Assembly (NCBI GenBank): GCA_020723385.1
Contig: DYIZ01000042.1
Span: 1-41,675, forward strand
Origin: Candidatus Aquidulcis sp.
Lineage (GTDB): Bacteria > Chloroflexota > Anaerolineae > Anaerolineales > UBA4823
Direction of reading: 5' to 3'
DNA: 41,675 bases
The position numbers and the translations under genes were made by a program. Below are positions 33,521-41,092 of the stretch, one piece after another. The notes under the pieces are model-generated. The model saw only the letters and a list, made by a program, of their open reading frames with translations, had not been told where the DNA came from and searched no databases. The first letter of the stretch is position 1, and each line of letters starts with the position of its first letter.

Positions 33521-33554
33521 GTGTCACGTCACTGTCACAGCCCGCTGTTATGCT
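33521..33554 (+). promoter_or_regulatory. Pho-box-like direct repeat and -10 for the glycine-loop protein gene
   Basis: GTGTCAC-GTCA-CTGTCAC (33521-33538) is an 18-bp 7-4-7 direct repeat like the enterobacterial Pho box (CTGTCAT-N4-CTGTCAT). Exactly 10 nt downstream lies TATGCT (33549-33554), where the -10 of a PhoB-activated promoter is expected. The same geometry is found upstream of the response-regulator gene (40913-40946). Confidence 0.65.
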
Positions 33555-33665
33555 GTGTGCAATATTATGGAGCTTTGGGAAGTGTATGTTGCGCCAGAAA
33601 ATTGATGGCGACTCACGACAAGTCCCTCGGAGCCAAATCAACTCGATATCCGACAGGAGGACGTT

Positions 33666-36600
33666 ATGTTTCGCAGAGCATCTCACTTTTTCAACTGGAT
33701 TGCCGGGTTAGCCCTGATCTTGGGGCTGGTTTCGCCGTCGGGTGGGCTGGCGCTGGCGGGAGCAGAATCCCTTGCGGCTGACGCGGGCGTCTCCTCTCCG
33801 GCATCCCCATCGGCCACATTGATCACCGCCGATACCACCTGGGATACCGACCAGGTGCTTGAGTCCGACGTGGTTATCCAAAACGGCGCAGTGCTAACGA
33901 TCACCCATAACGTTGTGACCGTCGAGTGCGCCGATGCCAGCCCTTACCCCCTCGGGCGCGACCCGCGCATCGAGATCATCGTGGCAGACGGTGAACTGCG
34001 GGTGGACAATGTCGTTTTCTCCTCTCCGACTATTCCTCCGCCGCCGGGATGTTGGTACGGCATCGAATTTTGGCCTGGAACGGGCGGATATGTGACCGGC
34101 AGCGATCTGGCGTATGCGAAAGTTGGCACTACCATCGAAAATAGCTCGCCGGAGATTTCTGGCAATCTCATCCATTATTTGACGGGTCAGAATGGCAATG
34201 GCGGCGTTGGGCCGGGAGTATCCGGTTCTCCAGGGGAGGATGTTATCGGAATCTGGATTTCCGGCACGCTAGCCGCGCCCAATATTACGGAAAACGCAAT
34301 CACATTTCTCACCGGCGGCGATGGCGGGGCAGGCGCAAACGGGGCTAACAGCATTGCCCCAGGCGGCGCAGGCGGTGCGGGCGGCGACGGCGGCGACGGC
34401 GGCGCAGCTTATGGCATCCGGGTGGAGAGTGGCTCAGCGCCGGTGATTGCCGACAATGAAATCCTGGCGCTCGACGGCGGCGCGGGCGGGGCAGGTGGGC
34501 GGGGCGGCAACGGCGCGCCCGGCGCAGCGGGTACCTCGACTGTGTATGATGGATATCCAGGCGGCGCAGGCGGTACAGGTGGGGGAGGCGGTACAGGCGG
34601 GGATGTCTATGGAATTGCCAGCGAGGCTTCCTCGCCCACTATCGTAGACAATCGCCTGGCCGATTTGACCGCCGGAAGCAGCGGCAACGGCGGCATGGGC
34701 GGCATCGGCGGCGTTGGCGGCCTGGGTTACACCCCATCCAAGAGTCTTGTCCCATTCCCGGATGGCGGCAACGGCGGTGCGGGAGGCGCAGGCGGAGGCG
34801 GTGGTCAGGCCGGTCTGGGTGGATGGGTGTGGGGTGTGAGTGCAAAGTCCAGCGGCACACTGACCGTTTATCGAAACCTGATTGGTGATTTGATAGCTGG
34901 GCAGGGGAGTGATGGCGGGGCAGGCGGGGTTGGCGGCGCAGGCGGGCCGGGAGGCCTGGGCGCGGATACGACCGGAGCAACTCTGCCGGGCGCAGGCGGT
35001 CAGGGGGGCGGCGGCGGTACGGGCGGCTACGGCGGCGTTGGGGGCGATGGCGGTCTTGGCGAAGGCTTACGATTTAGCAGTGTGGGGATGGCTTTTATGC
35101 AGGTCAGTTTGGATGGTAATGTTATTGTTGAAATAACCGGCGGACCAGGCGGGCAAGGCGGTGCGGGCGGCGACAATGCTTCGATGTCGGGCGCGGCAGG
35201 CGGTGCAGGCGGCGCTGGAGCTGTTGGAGGCAATGGCGCTCGTGGAGGCGTTGGAGGTCATGTAATATCTCTGGAGGGCAGTAATATCTCAAATGATTTC
35301 ACCATCACAAATAACTATTTTGCCCGGATGACTGGCGGGGAGGCAGGTCTGGGCGGCGATGGCGGAACAGGCGGCGATGGCGGCGCGGGCGGCAGCGGTG
35401 GGAACACAACCAATCCCGGCCTGCTCGGTCCTGGCGGCGCCGGCGGTGATGCCGGGAATGGCGGCGACGCCGGAAATGGGGAGTTCGCGGGCAGTGTCTC
35501 TATTGTTGCCTTCGTACAGTCATCGGTAGCGCTGATCAATAATACGCTGGTTGATTCATCTGCATCGCTGATGGGCGGCGCGCCTGGTTTGCCTGGCGTT
35601 CCCGGCGCGGTGGGTTTAGGCGGGAATGGCAACCCACTCGGCAGCGATGGAACTCCCGGCGACAGCGGTTCGACTGGCATAATCGGCCTCTATGGCTGGG
35701 CCTACGGCCTGGTGGGCGATTCGGGCGCAACGATCGGCCTTTACAACAATATCATTGTTAATACATCCAGCGCCCCTCCGTTCAATAGCGTGGGGATATA
35801 CCGCGCCAGTGGAAGTTTTAACCACGATTTCAACGATGTATGGAACTGGGCGGTTCGCTACTCGGGTGTTGTTACGCCCACTCACGATTTCAACGTTGAT
35901 CCACTATTCATGGAGGATAAGGATCCCCGCTTGCAGATGGCTTCCCCGCTGGTGGATTCCGCCTGGGATGAGGCTCCCGGCCGGCCAGCAGCCGACCTCT
36001 TTGGCTTGCCCCGCCCGGTGGACGGCAATCACGATGGGTTAGCGCAAACCGACTTCGGCATGTTCGAGCGCACCCCGGTGAGCGTCACGAAGTTGACCGG
36101 AGCGGCTACGGTCGCCCCAGGCGATGTGCTCACGTACACGCTGGTTGTGGATGTGGGCAATATGCTCGACACAACTGTGGTCATTTCAGATACCGCCCCG
36201 GCTGGCACGGTTTTTAACCATCATCTGACTTACACCGATGGAAAGGCAATTGAAGGGCCAGATGGATTCGTCTGGTTCGATAACCTGAAATCTGATGTCG
36301 TCACCGTCACTTTCCAGGTCAGCGTGACCGCCATGAGCGGGACGATCACCAACACGGCGATATTTTGGGATGGCGATGGCATCTGGGAGACGAATCTGGT
36401 CTCGACGACGGTTGCCATCCCGCCCGACTACGGGGTGAGCCTGTCTCCCGGAGCGGCGCACGAATATGCCAATCCCGGTGAGAGTGTGGTTTACACGCTC
36501 ACCATCGAGAATACGGGAAACACGCTGGATAGTTTCTCGACCGGGCTGGATTACGTTTCCTGGCCGACACAGCTTTCGACGGAGATCGTTGGGCCGCTCT

Positions 36601-37427
36601 CCCCTGGGGAAACGAGTACCCTCATTGTCACCGTAACAGTGCCCACGTCTGCGATTGGCGGCGACCTCGACGAGATCAAGGTCTTTGCCGAATCCATCGC
36701 CGATCCTGACGAAGCTGATTCCAGCATCCTCTCCACCGAAGTGCCGGCGTTCTATAGCCTGTCATTGCTGCCGCAGGCGGCAGAACAGGTTGGCAATCCG
36801 GGGGATGTGATGACTTACACGCTGGCCGTTTTCAATACCGGCAACGCCCCTGACAGCTATGATCTTTCTGCCTCCCTGGCAGCCTGGCCAACTTTGCTTT
36901 CGGCGGCCACGCTGGGACCGGTTGCGCCGGGAGCAAGCGCCAGCTTCGAGGTGTACGTGACCATTCCCGAAGGCGCGCTGGATGGCGCCAGGGATGTCGT
37001 GACAGTGACAGTCGCTTCGGAAAACGCCTTTTCGCTGCTGGATAGCGCCGCCTTGACCACCTACGCCGAGATGAATCCGATCATCCGCGGAGTCGCTCTC
37101 TCCCCGGCAGTGGATTCTGGTATTGGGCAACCGGGGGATGAGATCGTCTACCAGTTGACCGTAACCAATACTGGCAGCGTCACCGACACGATTTCGCTTT
37201 CGGCAAGCATCAGTGTCTGGCCGGTGGCGGTCGGCGCATTCCAGGTGACTCTCGGCAGCGGTGAAAGCGCCACCGTGCTGATAACCGTCACGATCCCAAC
37301 ACAAGCCTTGCTGGGCGCATTCGACACCGTGACCATCACCGCCCGTTCGACGGGTGATGTGACCGATACATCTGTATTGACAACGATGGTCCAGTACGAG
37401 CTTTATCTGCCCATCGTCAAACGGTAA
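33666..37427 (+). CDS. Exported glycine-loop beta-helix protein with DUF11/NEW3-like domains and C-terminal LYLPIVKR tag
   Basis: 1253 residues; ACAGGAGGACGTT precedes the ATG. Signal peptide about 10-36. From about 55 to 720 the chain alternates right-handed beta-helix rungs (GIRVESGSAPVIADNEILAL, GIASEASSPTIVDNRLADLT, GVSAKSSGTLTVYRNLIGDL) with long loops of GGx repeats (GGAGGAGGRGGNGAPGAAG and seven or so similar), giving a PE-PGRS-like composition. The helix closes with HDFNVDPLFMEDKDPRLQ and a SPLVDSAWDEAPG module. Residues about 800-915 are DUF11-like (ATVAPGDVLTYTLVVDVGN), followed by three copies of a NEW3/DUF11-like repeat (YGVSLSPGAA..., YSLSLLPQAA..., RGVALSPAVD...). The end is YELYLPIVKR. 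Preceded by a Pho-box-like promoter. A surface or matrix protein, possibly made under phosphate limitation (inference). Confidence 0.87.
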   Translation: MFRRASHFFNWIAGLALILGLVSPSGGLALAGAESLAADAGVSSPASPSATLITADTTWDTDQVLESDVVIQNGAVLTITHNVVTVECADASPYPLGRDPRIEIIVADGELRVDNVVFSSPTIPPPPGCWYGIEFWPGTGGYVTGSDLAYAKVGTTIENSSPEISGNLIHYLTGQNGNGGVGPGVSGSPGEDVIGIWISGTLAAPNITENAITFLTGGDGGAGANGANSIAPGGAGGAGGDGGDGGAAYGIRVESGSAPVIADNEILALDGGAGGAGGRGGNGAPGAAGTSTVYDGYPGGAGGTGGGGGTGGDVYGIASEASSPTIVDNRLADLTAGSSGNGGMGGIGGVGGLGYTPSKSLVPFPDGGNGGAGGAGGGGGQAGLGGWVWGVSAKSSGTLTVYRNLIGDLIAGQGSDGGAGGVGGAGGPGGLGADTTGATLPGAGGQGGGGGTGGYGGVGGDGGLGEGLRFSSVGMAFMQVSLDGNVIVEITGGPGGQGGAGGDNASMSGAAGGAGGAGAVGGNGARGGVGGHVISLEGSNISNDFTITNNYFARMTGGEAGLGGDGGTGGDGGAGGSGGNTTNPGLLGPGGAGGDAGNGGDAGNGEFAGSVSIVAFVQSSVALINNTLVDSSASLMGGAPGLPGVPGAVGLGGNGNPLGSDGTPGDSGSTGIIGLYGWAYGLVGDSGATIGLYNNIIVNTSSAPPFNSVGIYRASGSFNHDFNDVWNWAVRYSGVVTPTHDFNVDPLFMEDKDPRLQMASPLVDSAWDEAPGRPAADLFGLPRPVDGNHDGLAQTDFGMFERTPVSVTKLTGAATVAPGDVLTYTLVVDVGNMLDTTVVISDTAPAGTVFNHHLTYTDGKAIEGPDGFVWFDNLKSDVVTVTFQVSVTAMSGTITNTAIFWDGDGIWETNLVSTTVAIPPDYGVSLSPGAAHEYANPGESVVYTLTIENTGNTLDSFSTGLDYVSWPTQLSTEIVGPLSPGETSTLIVTVTVPTSAIGGDLDEIKVFAESIADPDEADSSILSTEVPAFYSLSLLPQAAEQVGNPGDVMTYTLAVFNTGNAPDSYDLSASLAAWPTLLSAATLGPVAPGASASFEVYVTIPEGALDGARDVVTVTVASENAFSLLDSAALTTYAEMNPIIRGVALSPAVDSGIGQPGDEIVYQLTVTNTGSVTDTISLSASISVWPVAVGAFQVTLGSGESATVLITVTIPTQALLGAFDTVTITARSTGDVTDTSVLTTMVQYELYLPIVKR

Positions 37428-37538
37428 GAATCACCGAAGACAGGGCCTAACCCATGCGATCTGTGCAGAAAAAGCACACGGATGTTCTTTATCCGCAATT
37501 CCAAGAATAGATTTTGTCAGTTCCGCTTTATGCGGGTT

Positions 37539-37574
37539 AGGATCATGGGGCGGCTTTGCCGCCCCCATGATCCT
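37539..37574. terminator. Hairpin between convergent genes (possible bidirectional terminator)
   Basis: AGGATCATGGGGCGGC and its complement (with one extra G-C base) enclose a short T-rich loop in the 157-bp gap between the glycine-loop gene (plus) and the SIMPL gene (minus). There is no T-run, so function rests on position and stem strength. Confidence 0.5.
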
Positions 37575-37584
37575 GTATTCAGCC

Positions 37585-38394
37585 CTATTTCAGCCCGTAG
37601 CTTACGCTCACTTCTGCACGCACCACGATCTGCCCCACGCTGATCGGTGTATCTTCCATTTGCGATGAATCACCCTGCGGGCTGGCGTTGACCATCGTGT
37701 TTTGAGTCCACAGCGCGCTCTGAGTTCCCCACCACGATCCCCAATAATATGAGTAACTGTTTTCGCTGATGGTCAACACGCACCCGGTCTCGGCGCCGGC
37801 TGCCCCGGCCAGGGCGGTCGCTTTTTCCCCGGCGGCGATCATCGCCAGCTCGCGCGCTTGATCCCGGTATTTGCGCAGCTCGCTCGTGTAGAACTGCACA
37901 TCCCAGACCTGATTCGCCCCCGCGTTGAACGCGGCAATGATCACATCATCTGTCAGGCTGACATCCTTCAGCGTGATCGAGACGGTGTTGTCAATCCGGT
38001 AGCCCTTGATATACAGTGATTCATAGGAGTCGTAAACCGGTTGAACGATGTAATAATCGGTGGCAATGTCCTTCGCCTCCACGCCTAGGGCGCGCACCGC
38101 GTTGATCACGCGCTGAATATCCTGGAAATTCTGGGCCTGAACACCCTCCGGGGTGGTATCGTTGGATTCGACGCCAAGCTGGATGAGCGCCCGGTCGGGG
38201 GTGACGTTGACGACGGCTGCGCCGCTGACGTTAACGGTGCGGCTGCCGTCGCACTCGGCGGCTGCCGCGGCGTTGGTTTGGGCAGGCGCGGCCGGTGAAG
38301 CATCTGCAATCGCCTGCGGCTTCCAGGCAGTCAGCAGCACGAAGACCAGCAGCCCGGTTAGAACGCCGTTGAGTGAAGTGAAATGTTGTTTCAT
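37585..38394 (-). CDS. SIMPL-domain (DUF541) exported protein
   Basis: 269 residues from the ATG that follows AGAGGAGA by eight bases; an upstream ATG-like start is not needed. Signal peptide about 8-30 (LNGVLTGLLVFVLLTAWKPQAIA) followed by an Ala/Pro-rich linker. The body is a SIMPL/DUF541 domain: TVNVSGAAVVNVTPDRALIQ, LGVESNDTTPEGVQAQN, VINAVRALGVEAKDIATDYY, IKGYRIDNTVSITLKD and AREKATALAGA-type helix (AAGEKATALAGAAG). The C-terminal loop is rich in Tyr/Trp/Ser (SYSYYWGSWWG). Family members such as E. coli YggE are periplasmic and linked to oxidative stress, but their biochemical role is unclear. Transcribed in the same direction as the two-component genes upstream, though a 283-bp gap with palindromes makes a separate transcript likely. 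Confidence 0.85.
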   Translation of the reverse strand: MKQHFTSLNGVLTGLLVFVLLTAWKPQAIADASPAAPAQTNAAAAAECDGSRTVNVSGAAVVNVTPDRALIQLGVESNDTTPEGVQAQNFQDIQRVINAVRALGVEAKDIATDYYIVQPVYDSYESLYIKGYRIDNTVSITLKDVSLTDDVIIAAFNAGANQVWDVQFYTSELRKYRDQARELAMIAAGEKATALAGAAGAETGCVLTISENSYSYYWGSWWGTQSALWTQNTMVNASPQGDSSQMEDTPISVGQIVVRAEVSVSYGLK

Positions 38395-38402
38395 GGGATC
38401 AT

Positions 38403-38410
38403 TCTCCTCT
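38403..38410 (-). promoter_or_regulatory. Ribosome binding site of the SIMPL gene
   Basis: AGAGGAGA on the minus strand, eight bases before the ATG at 38394. It decides for this start over a reading frame opening 13 codons further upstream. Confidence 0.7.
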
Positions 38411-38454
38411 GTCAAAAGAATTCTATGGCTCATCCAGTTCGAGGATGAAAGAGG

Positions 38455-38507
38455 CCGAATTTTGGGGTGATTGGGCGGCGTAGCCGCCCAATCACCCCAA
38501 AATTCGG
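38455..38507. repeat. Perfect 25-bp palindrome with 3-base loop
   Basis: Bases 38455-38479 are the exact reverse complement of 38483-38507, separated by GTA. The arm reads CCGAATTTTGGGGTGATTGG then GCGGC. Its TTTGGGGTG...TGGG core resembles the centre of the 110-bp palindromic element at 12718 and 41574. It lies about 60 bp upstream of the SIMPL start and may act as terminator, cruciform or mobile palindrome. Confidence 0.8.
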
Positions 38508-38600
38508 ATATTCTTCACATCGAACCTGGAAGAACCTTTCCCTATGAGCATAACACCCCCATGAGGCAGGAGAATGGCAGATGAAGGGCAGTTTTGGGGC

Positions 38601-38682
38601 AGGTTACAGGTTGCAGGTTGCAAGTTGAAAGTTGAAAAGCGTGGAAGGGATACATTCAACCTTCAACTTGAAATCTTCAACC
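38601..38682. repeat. Inverted heptamer tracts downstream of the histidine kinase
   Basis: AGGTTAC, AGGTTGC, AGGTTGC, AAGTTGA and AAGTTGA are followed, after 19 bases, by the complementary CTTCAAC-type units that run into the stop codon of the kinase. Bases 38621-38636 and 38655-38670 can form a 16-bp stem with one mismatch, which could terminate the kinase operon. Confidence 0.65.
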
Positions 38683-40164
38683 GCTGTCACGAGCGACCGG
38701 CAGCCAAAACGTGAACGTCGCACCTTGCCCCTCAACGCTGTGCGCCTCGATTTGCCCGTTGTGCGCCTGCACCAGGGCGCGGGCGATGGATAATCCCAAC
38801 CCGCTGCCGCCCGACTCCCGACTGCGGGAAGCCTCCGCCCGGTAGAATCGCTCGAAGATCAGCGGCAGGTGTTGCGATGGGATGCCAGGCCCGCAGTCGC
38901 TCACCGCGCAGCCGATGCACTCCCCCTCCCGCCGGACAGTCACCGTCACTGCGCTGCCTGGCGGCGCGTGGCGGAGGGCGTTGTCCAGCAAATTATCGAG
39001 CACCTGGGCAATGCGGTCGGCGTCAGCCATGGCTTTTTCGGGCGCTGGCGGCGATTCGATTGCCAGTTGCACTTGCCGTTGAGCGGCGAGGCGGGCAAAG
39101 TGTTCGCAGCGGGCGCGTGCCAGCTCGCCCACATCCACCGGGCGTAATTGCAGGTTCAGCGCCCCGGCGTCGGCGCGGGTCAACACCAGCAGATCGTTCA
39201 CCAGCCGGGTCAACCGGTCGGTTTCGCGGCTCATCGCTTCCAGGAACGGCCCGCGCGCCTCGGCATCGTCTAGCGCACCATCTTGCAGCGTCTCGATCGT
39301 GCCTTTGATGACCGTCAGCGGGGTACGCAGCTCGTGGCTGACATCGGCGACGAATGCGGTCTTGGCCTGGTCGGACTGGCGCAGGCTGGCGGTCATGGTG
39401 TTGAAGGCGTGACCCAGAACGGATAACTCTGATATTGAGGGGTCTTCTGGCACCGATGTGGTGAGGTCGCCCGACGAGACAGCCTCAGCCGCCTGGGAGA
39501 GCTTTCCCAGCGGGCGGGTCAGGCGCCGGGAGAGCAGCACTCCCGTTGCCCCCGACAGGATCAACGCCACAGCAATTGCACCAACGAGCTGCCAGCGGGT
39601 GGCAACTGGCAGCGCAGCCAGGCTGGTCTCAGGCAGCGGGGTGGCGATGTAGACGATGCGGGTCACACTGCCATCGCCGCCGAAGACCGGCGCGGCGGCG
39701 TAAAGCACGCGCCGTCCGCCAGAAACGTTTTCGACGCGGCGGATAGCGGTTGCAGAATGACCCTCCAGCGCCTCGACGATCTCCGGGCGAGCGGTCAGAT
39801 CATCGGGTGAAACGTTCCCGCTGGCATTGCGAGAAAAACTGGGCAGCGGAATCACACGTTGCACCGGGCTTGCCGGCGATGATTGCATCTCGATGACAGC
39901 GGCTCCGGGGTCTTCGAGGATGCGCACGTGAATCCCCGGCATCGAATTCGATGTTTGTGAATAAGTCTCGGTCTGAAGTGAGAGCGGCTGGTTGTCTTGC
40001 AGCGCAGCCGCCAGCAGCTCGGCCTGCGCCAGCAGGTTGGCTTTCTGGGTTTCCAGGTACAGCCCCTCGACAGCCAGCCAGGCGAGCAGGGCGGCAATCG
40101 CCATGCCGGTGAGAATGACAGCCAGGTGCGACAGCGCCAGGCGGGCGCCCAGGGAGGTTTTCAA
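38677..40164 (-). CDS. Sensor histidine kinase (HAMP-HisKA-HATPase)
   Basis: 495 residues. Transmembrane helix 1 about 10-33, an extracytoplasmic sensor domain about 35-190, helix 2 about 192-213, HAMP about 212-265, HisKA with the phospho-acceptor His277 in VADVSHELRTPLT, then HATPase: N-box DNLLDNALRHAPP (around 390-402), G1 DCGPGIP, F-box FERFYR and G2 GGSGLGLSIA. The start is TTG, four bases overlapping the stop of the response regulator (TTGA), with GGAG a few bases upstream. It pairs with that regulator. The overall type is PhoR/ResE-like but there is no PAS domain; the stimulus is unknown. A Pho-box-like promoter upstream of the pair favours phosphate or related envelope sensing (inference). 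Confidence 0.93.
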   Translation of the reverse strand: MKTSLGARLALSHLAVILTGMAIAALLAWLAVEGLYLETQKANLLAQAELLAAALQDNQPLSLQTETYSQTSNSMPGIHVRILEDPGAAVIEMQSSPASPVQRVIPLPSFSRNASGNVSPDDLTARPEIVEALEGHSATAIRRVENVSGGRRVLYAAAPVFGGDGSVTRIVYIATPLPETSLAALPVATRWQLVGAIAVALILSGATGVLLSRRLTRPLGKLSQAAEAVSSGDLTTSVPEDPSISELSVLGHAFNTMTASLRQSDQAKTAFVADVSHELRTPLTVIKGTIETLQDGALDDAEARGPFLEAMSRETDRLTRLVNDLLVLTRADAGALNLQLRPVDVGELARARCEHFARLAAQRQVQLAIESPPAPEKAMADADRIAQVLDNLLDNALRHAPPGSAVTVTVRREGECIGCAVSDCGPGIPSQHLPLIFERFYRAEASRSRESGGSGLGLSIARALVQAHNGQIEAHSVEGQGATFTFWLPVARDSG

Positions 40165-40856
40165 GGGTCGCTCCGATCGAGCTTATAACCCACGCCGCGC
40201 ACCGCTTCGATGCAGTCGGCCTGGGGGTGGGCGGCGCGCAGGCGGGCGCGCAGGCGTTTGACGGCGCTGTCTACGGCGCGGGTGTCGCCGGTGTAATCGT
40301 AACCCCACACTTCTTCCAGCAATCGCTCGCGGGTGAGCACCCGCCCGGCGTTGAGCAGCAGCATGTGGAGCAGGTCGAATTCCAGGCGGGTGAGGTCGAG
40401 GGCGGTGGAGGCCACCGTCACTTCGCGGCGCTCGAGGTCGAGGCGCAGCCCGCCGGGGCCGGTGAAAACCTGGGTTGGCGCGTCCCCCTCGGGCTGGACG
40501 CGGCGCAGCACGGCTTTGATGCGCGCCATCAATTCCCGCACGCTGAACGGCTTGCAAACGTAATCGTCGGCTCCCAATTCCAGCCCGACGACACGATCCA
40601 CTTCCTCGCCGCGGGCGGTGATCATGATAATGGGCACGGCGCTGTCACGGCGCAGCTCGCGGCATACGTCCAGCCCGTCAACCTCGGGGAGCATCAGGTC
40701 GAGCAGGATGAGGTCGGGCGCGCACTGGTGTGCCAGTTGAAGCGCCTGGCGGCCGTCGGCGGCAGTCAGAACTTCGTAATGCGCTTTGCGCAGGTTATAA
40801 GCCAGCAGGTCGGTGACGGCCTGCTCATCGTCTACGACGAGGATACGAGGGGGCAT
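40161..40856 (-). CDS. OmpR/PhoB-family response regulator
   Basis: 231 residues: receiver domain with acidic pocket VVDDE (Asp9-Asp10), phospho-acceptor Asp53 in LLDLMLP, Thr80 in MITARGEE and Lys102 in YVCKPFSVREL; then a winged-helix DNA-binding domain (LTRLEFDLLHMLLLNAGRVL, YTGDTRAVDSAVKRLRARL, VRGVGYKL). It would bind direct repeats as a dimer and act with the kinase encoded next to it, whose start overlaps its stop. No clear SD precedes the ATG. The promoter contains a 7-4-7 direct repeat of Pho-box type, so autoregulation is likely. Naming it PhoB is not justified by sequence alone. Confidence 0.92.
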   Translation of the reverse strand: MPPRILVVDDEQAVTDLLAYNLRKAHYEVLTAADGRQALQLAHQCAPDLILLDLMLPEVDGLDVCRELRRDSAVPIIMITARGEEVDRVVGLELGADDYVCKPFSVRELMARIKAVLRRVQPEGDAPTQVFTGPGGLRLDLERREVTVASTALDLTRLEFDLLHMLLLNAGRVLTRERLLEEVWGYDYTGDTRAVDSAVKRLRARLRAAHPQADCIEAVRGVGYKLDRSDP

Positions 40857-40912
40857 GATGGACTCATGAGGGCGTTGGAGCGCCCACTACGAACAGGTGA
40901 TTTGATTTGCTG

Positions 40913-40946
40913 AGTATATCAAGGAAATGTGGCAGGACGGTGTCAG
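40913..40946 (-). promoter_or_regulatory. Pho-box-like direct repeat and -10 upstream of the response regulator
   Basis: On the minus strand CTGACAC-CGTC-CTGCCAC (40946-40929) is followed after exactly 10 nt by TATACT (40918-40913). This is the layout of PhoB-type promoters and the same as at 33521-33554. A small GGGCG/CGCCC hairpin lies in the leader at 40870-40885. Confidence 0.65.
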
Positions 40947-41092
40947 AGTAGTGCTTCTTCACCCTGAAGGCTTGCCGCTCGATTCTCGGGGTCAGCCGCG
41001 CACCAGAAAGCCATCTCGTTGCCGATTTCCCAGGGAAGAGAGACTGTGATTTTAGAGAATCCATAAGGCTGTTCCTTGAGTTTGATTTTCAT
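40943..41092 (-). CDS. Small ORF (49 residues) coupled to the PUA-like gene
   Basis: ATG 41092 overlaps the TGA of the preceding PUA-like gene by four bases (ATGA). The 49-residue product starts MKIKLKEQPYGFSKITVSLP, continues WEIGNEMAFWCAADPENRAA and ends in SLQGEEALL. It is soluble, without signal or membrane segment, and I do not recognise it. The tight coupling argues that it is translated; the alternative is the remnant of a longer gene. Its stop codon lies inside the Pho-box-like repeat that drives the response-regulator gene. Confidence 0.5.
   Translation of the reverse strand: MKIKLKEQPYGFSKITVSLPWEIGNEMAFWCAADPENRAASLQGEEALL

Noticed and set aside
34180-35640. Mycobacterial PE-PGRS protein
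   Set aside because: The glycine pattern is alike, but there is no PE domain; the gene has a normal signal peptide and NosD-like rungs.
8519-37427. LPXTG-type sortase signals
   Set aside because: The shared motif contains LP but never T-G, is at the very end, and has no following transmembrane helix or basic tail.
40864-41064. 66-residue minus-strand ORF upstream of the response regulator
   Set aside because: It overlaps the promoter and the better-supported 49-residue ORF in another frame, has no ribosome site and no recognisable features.
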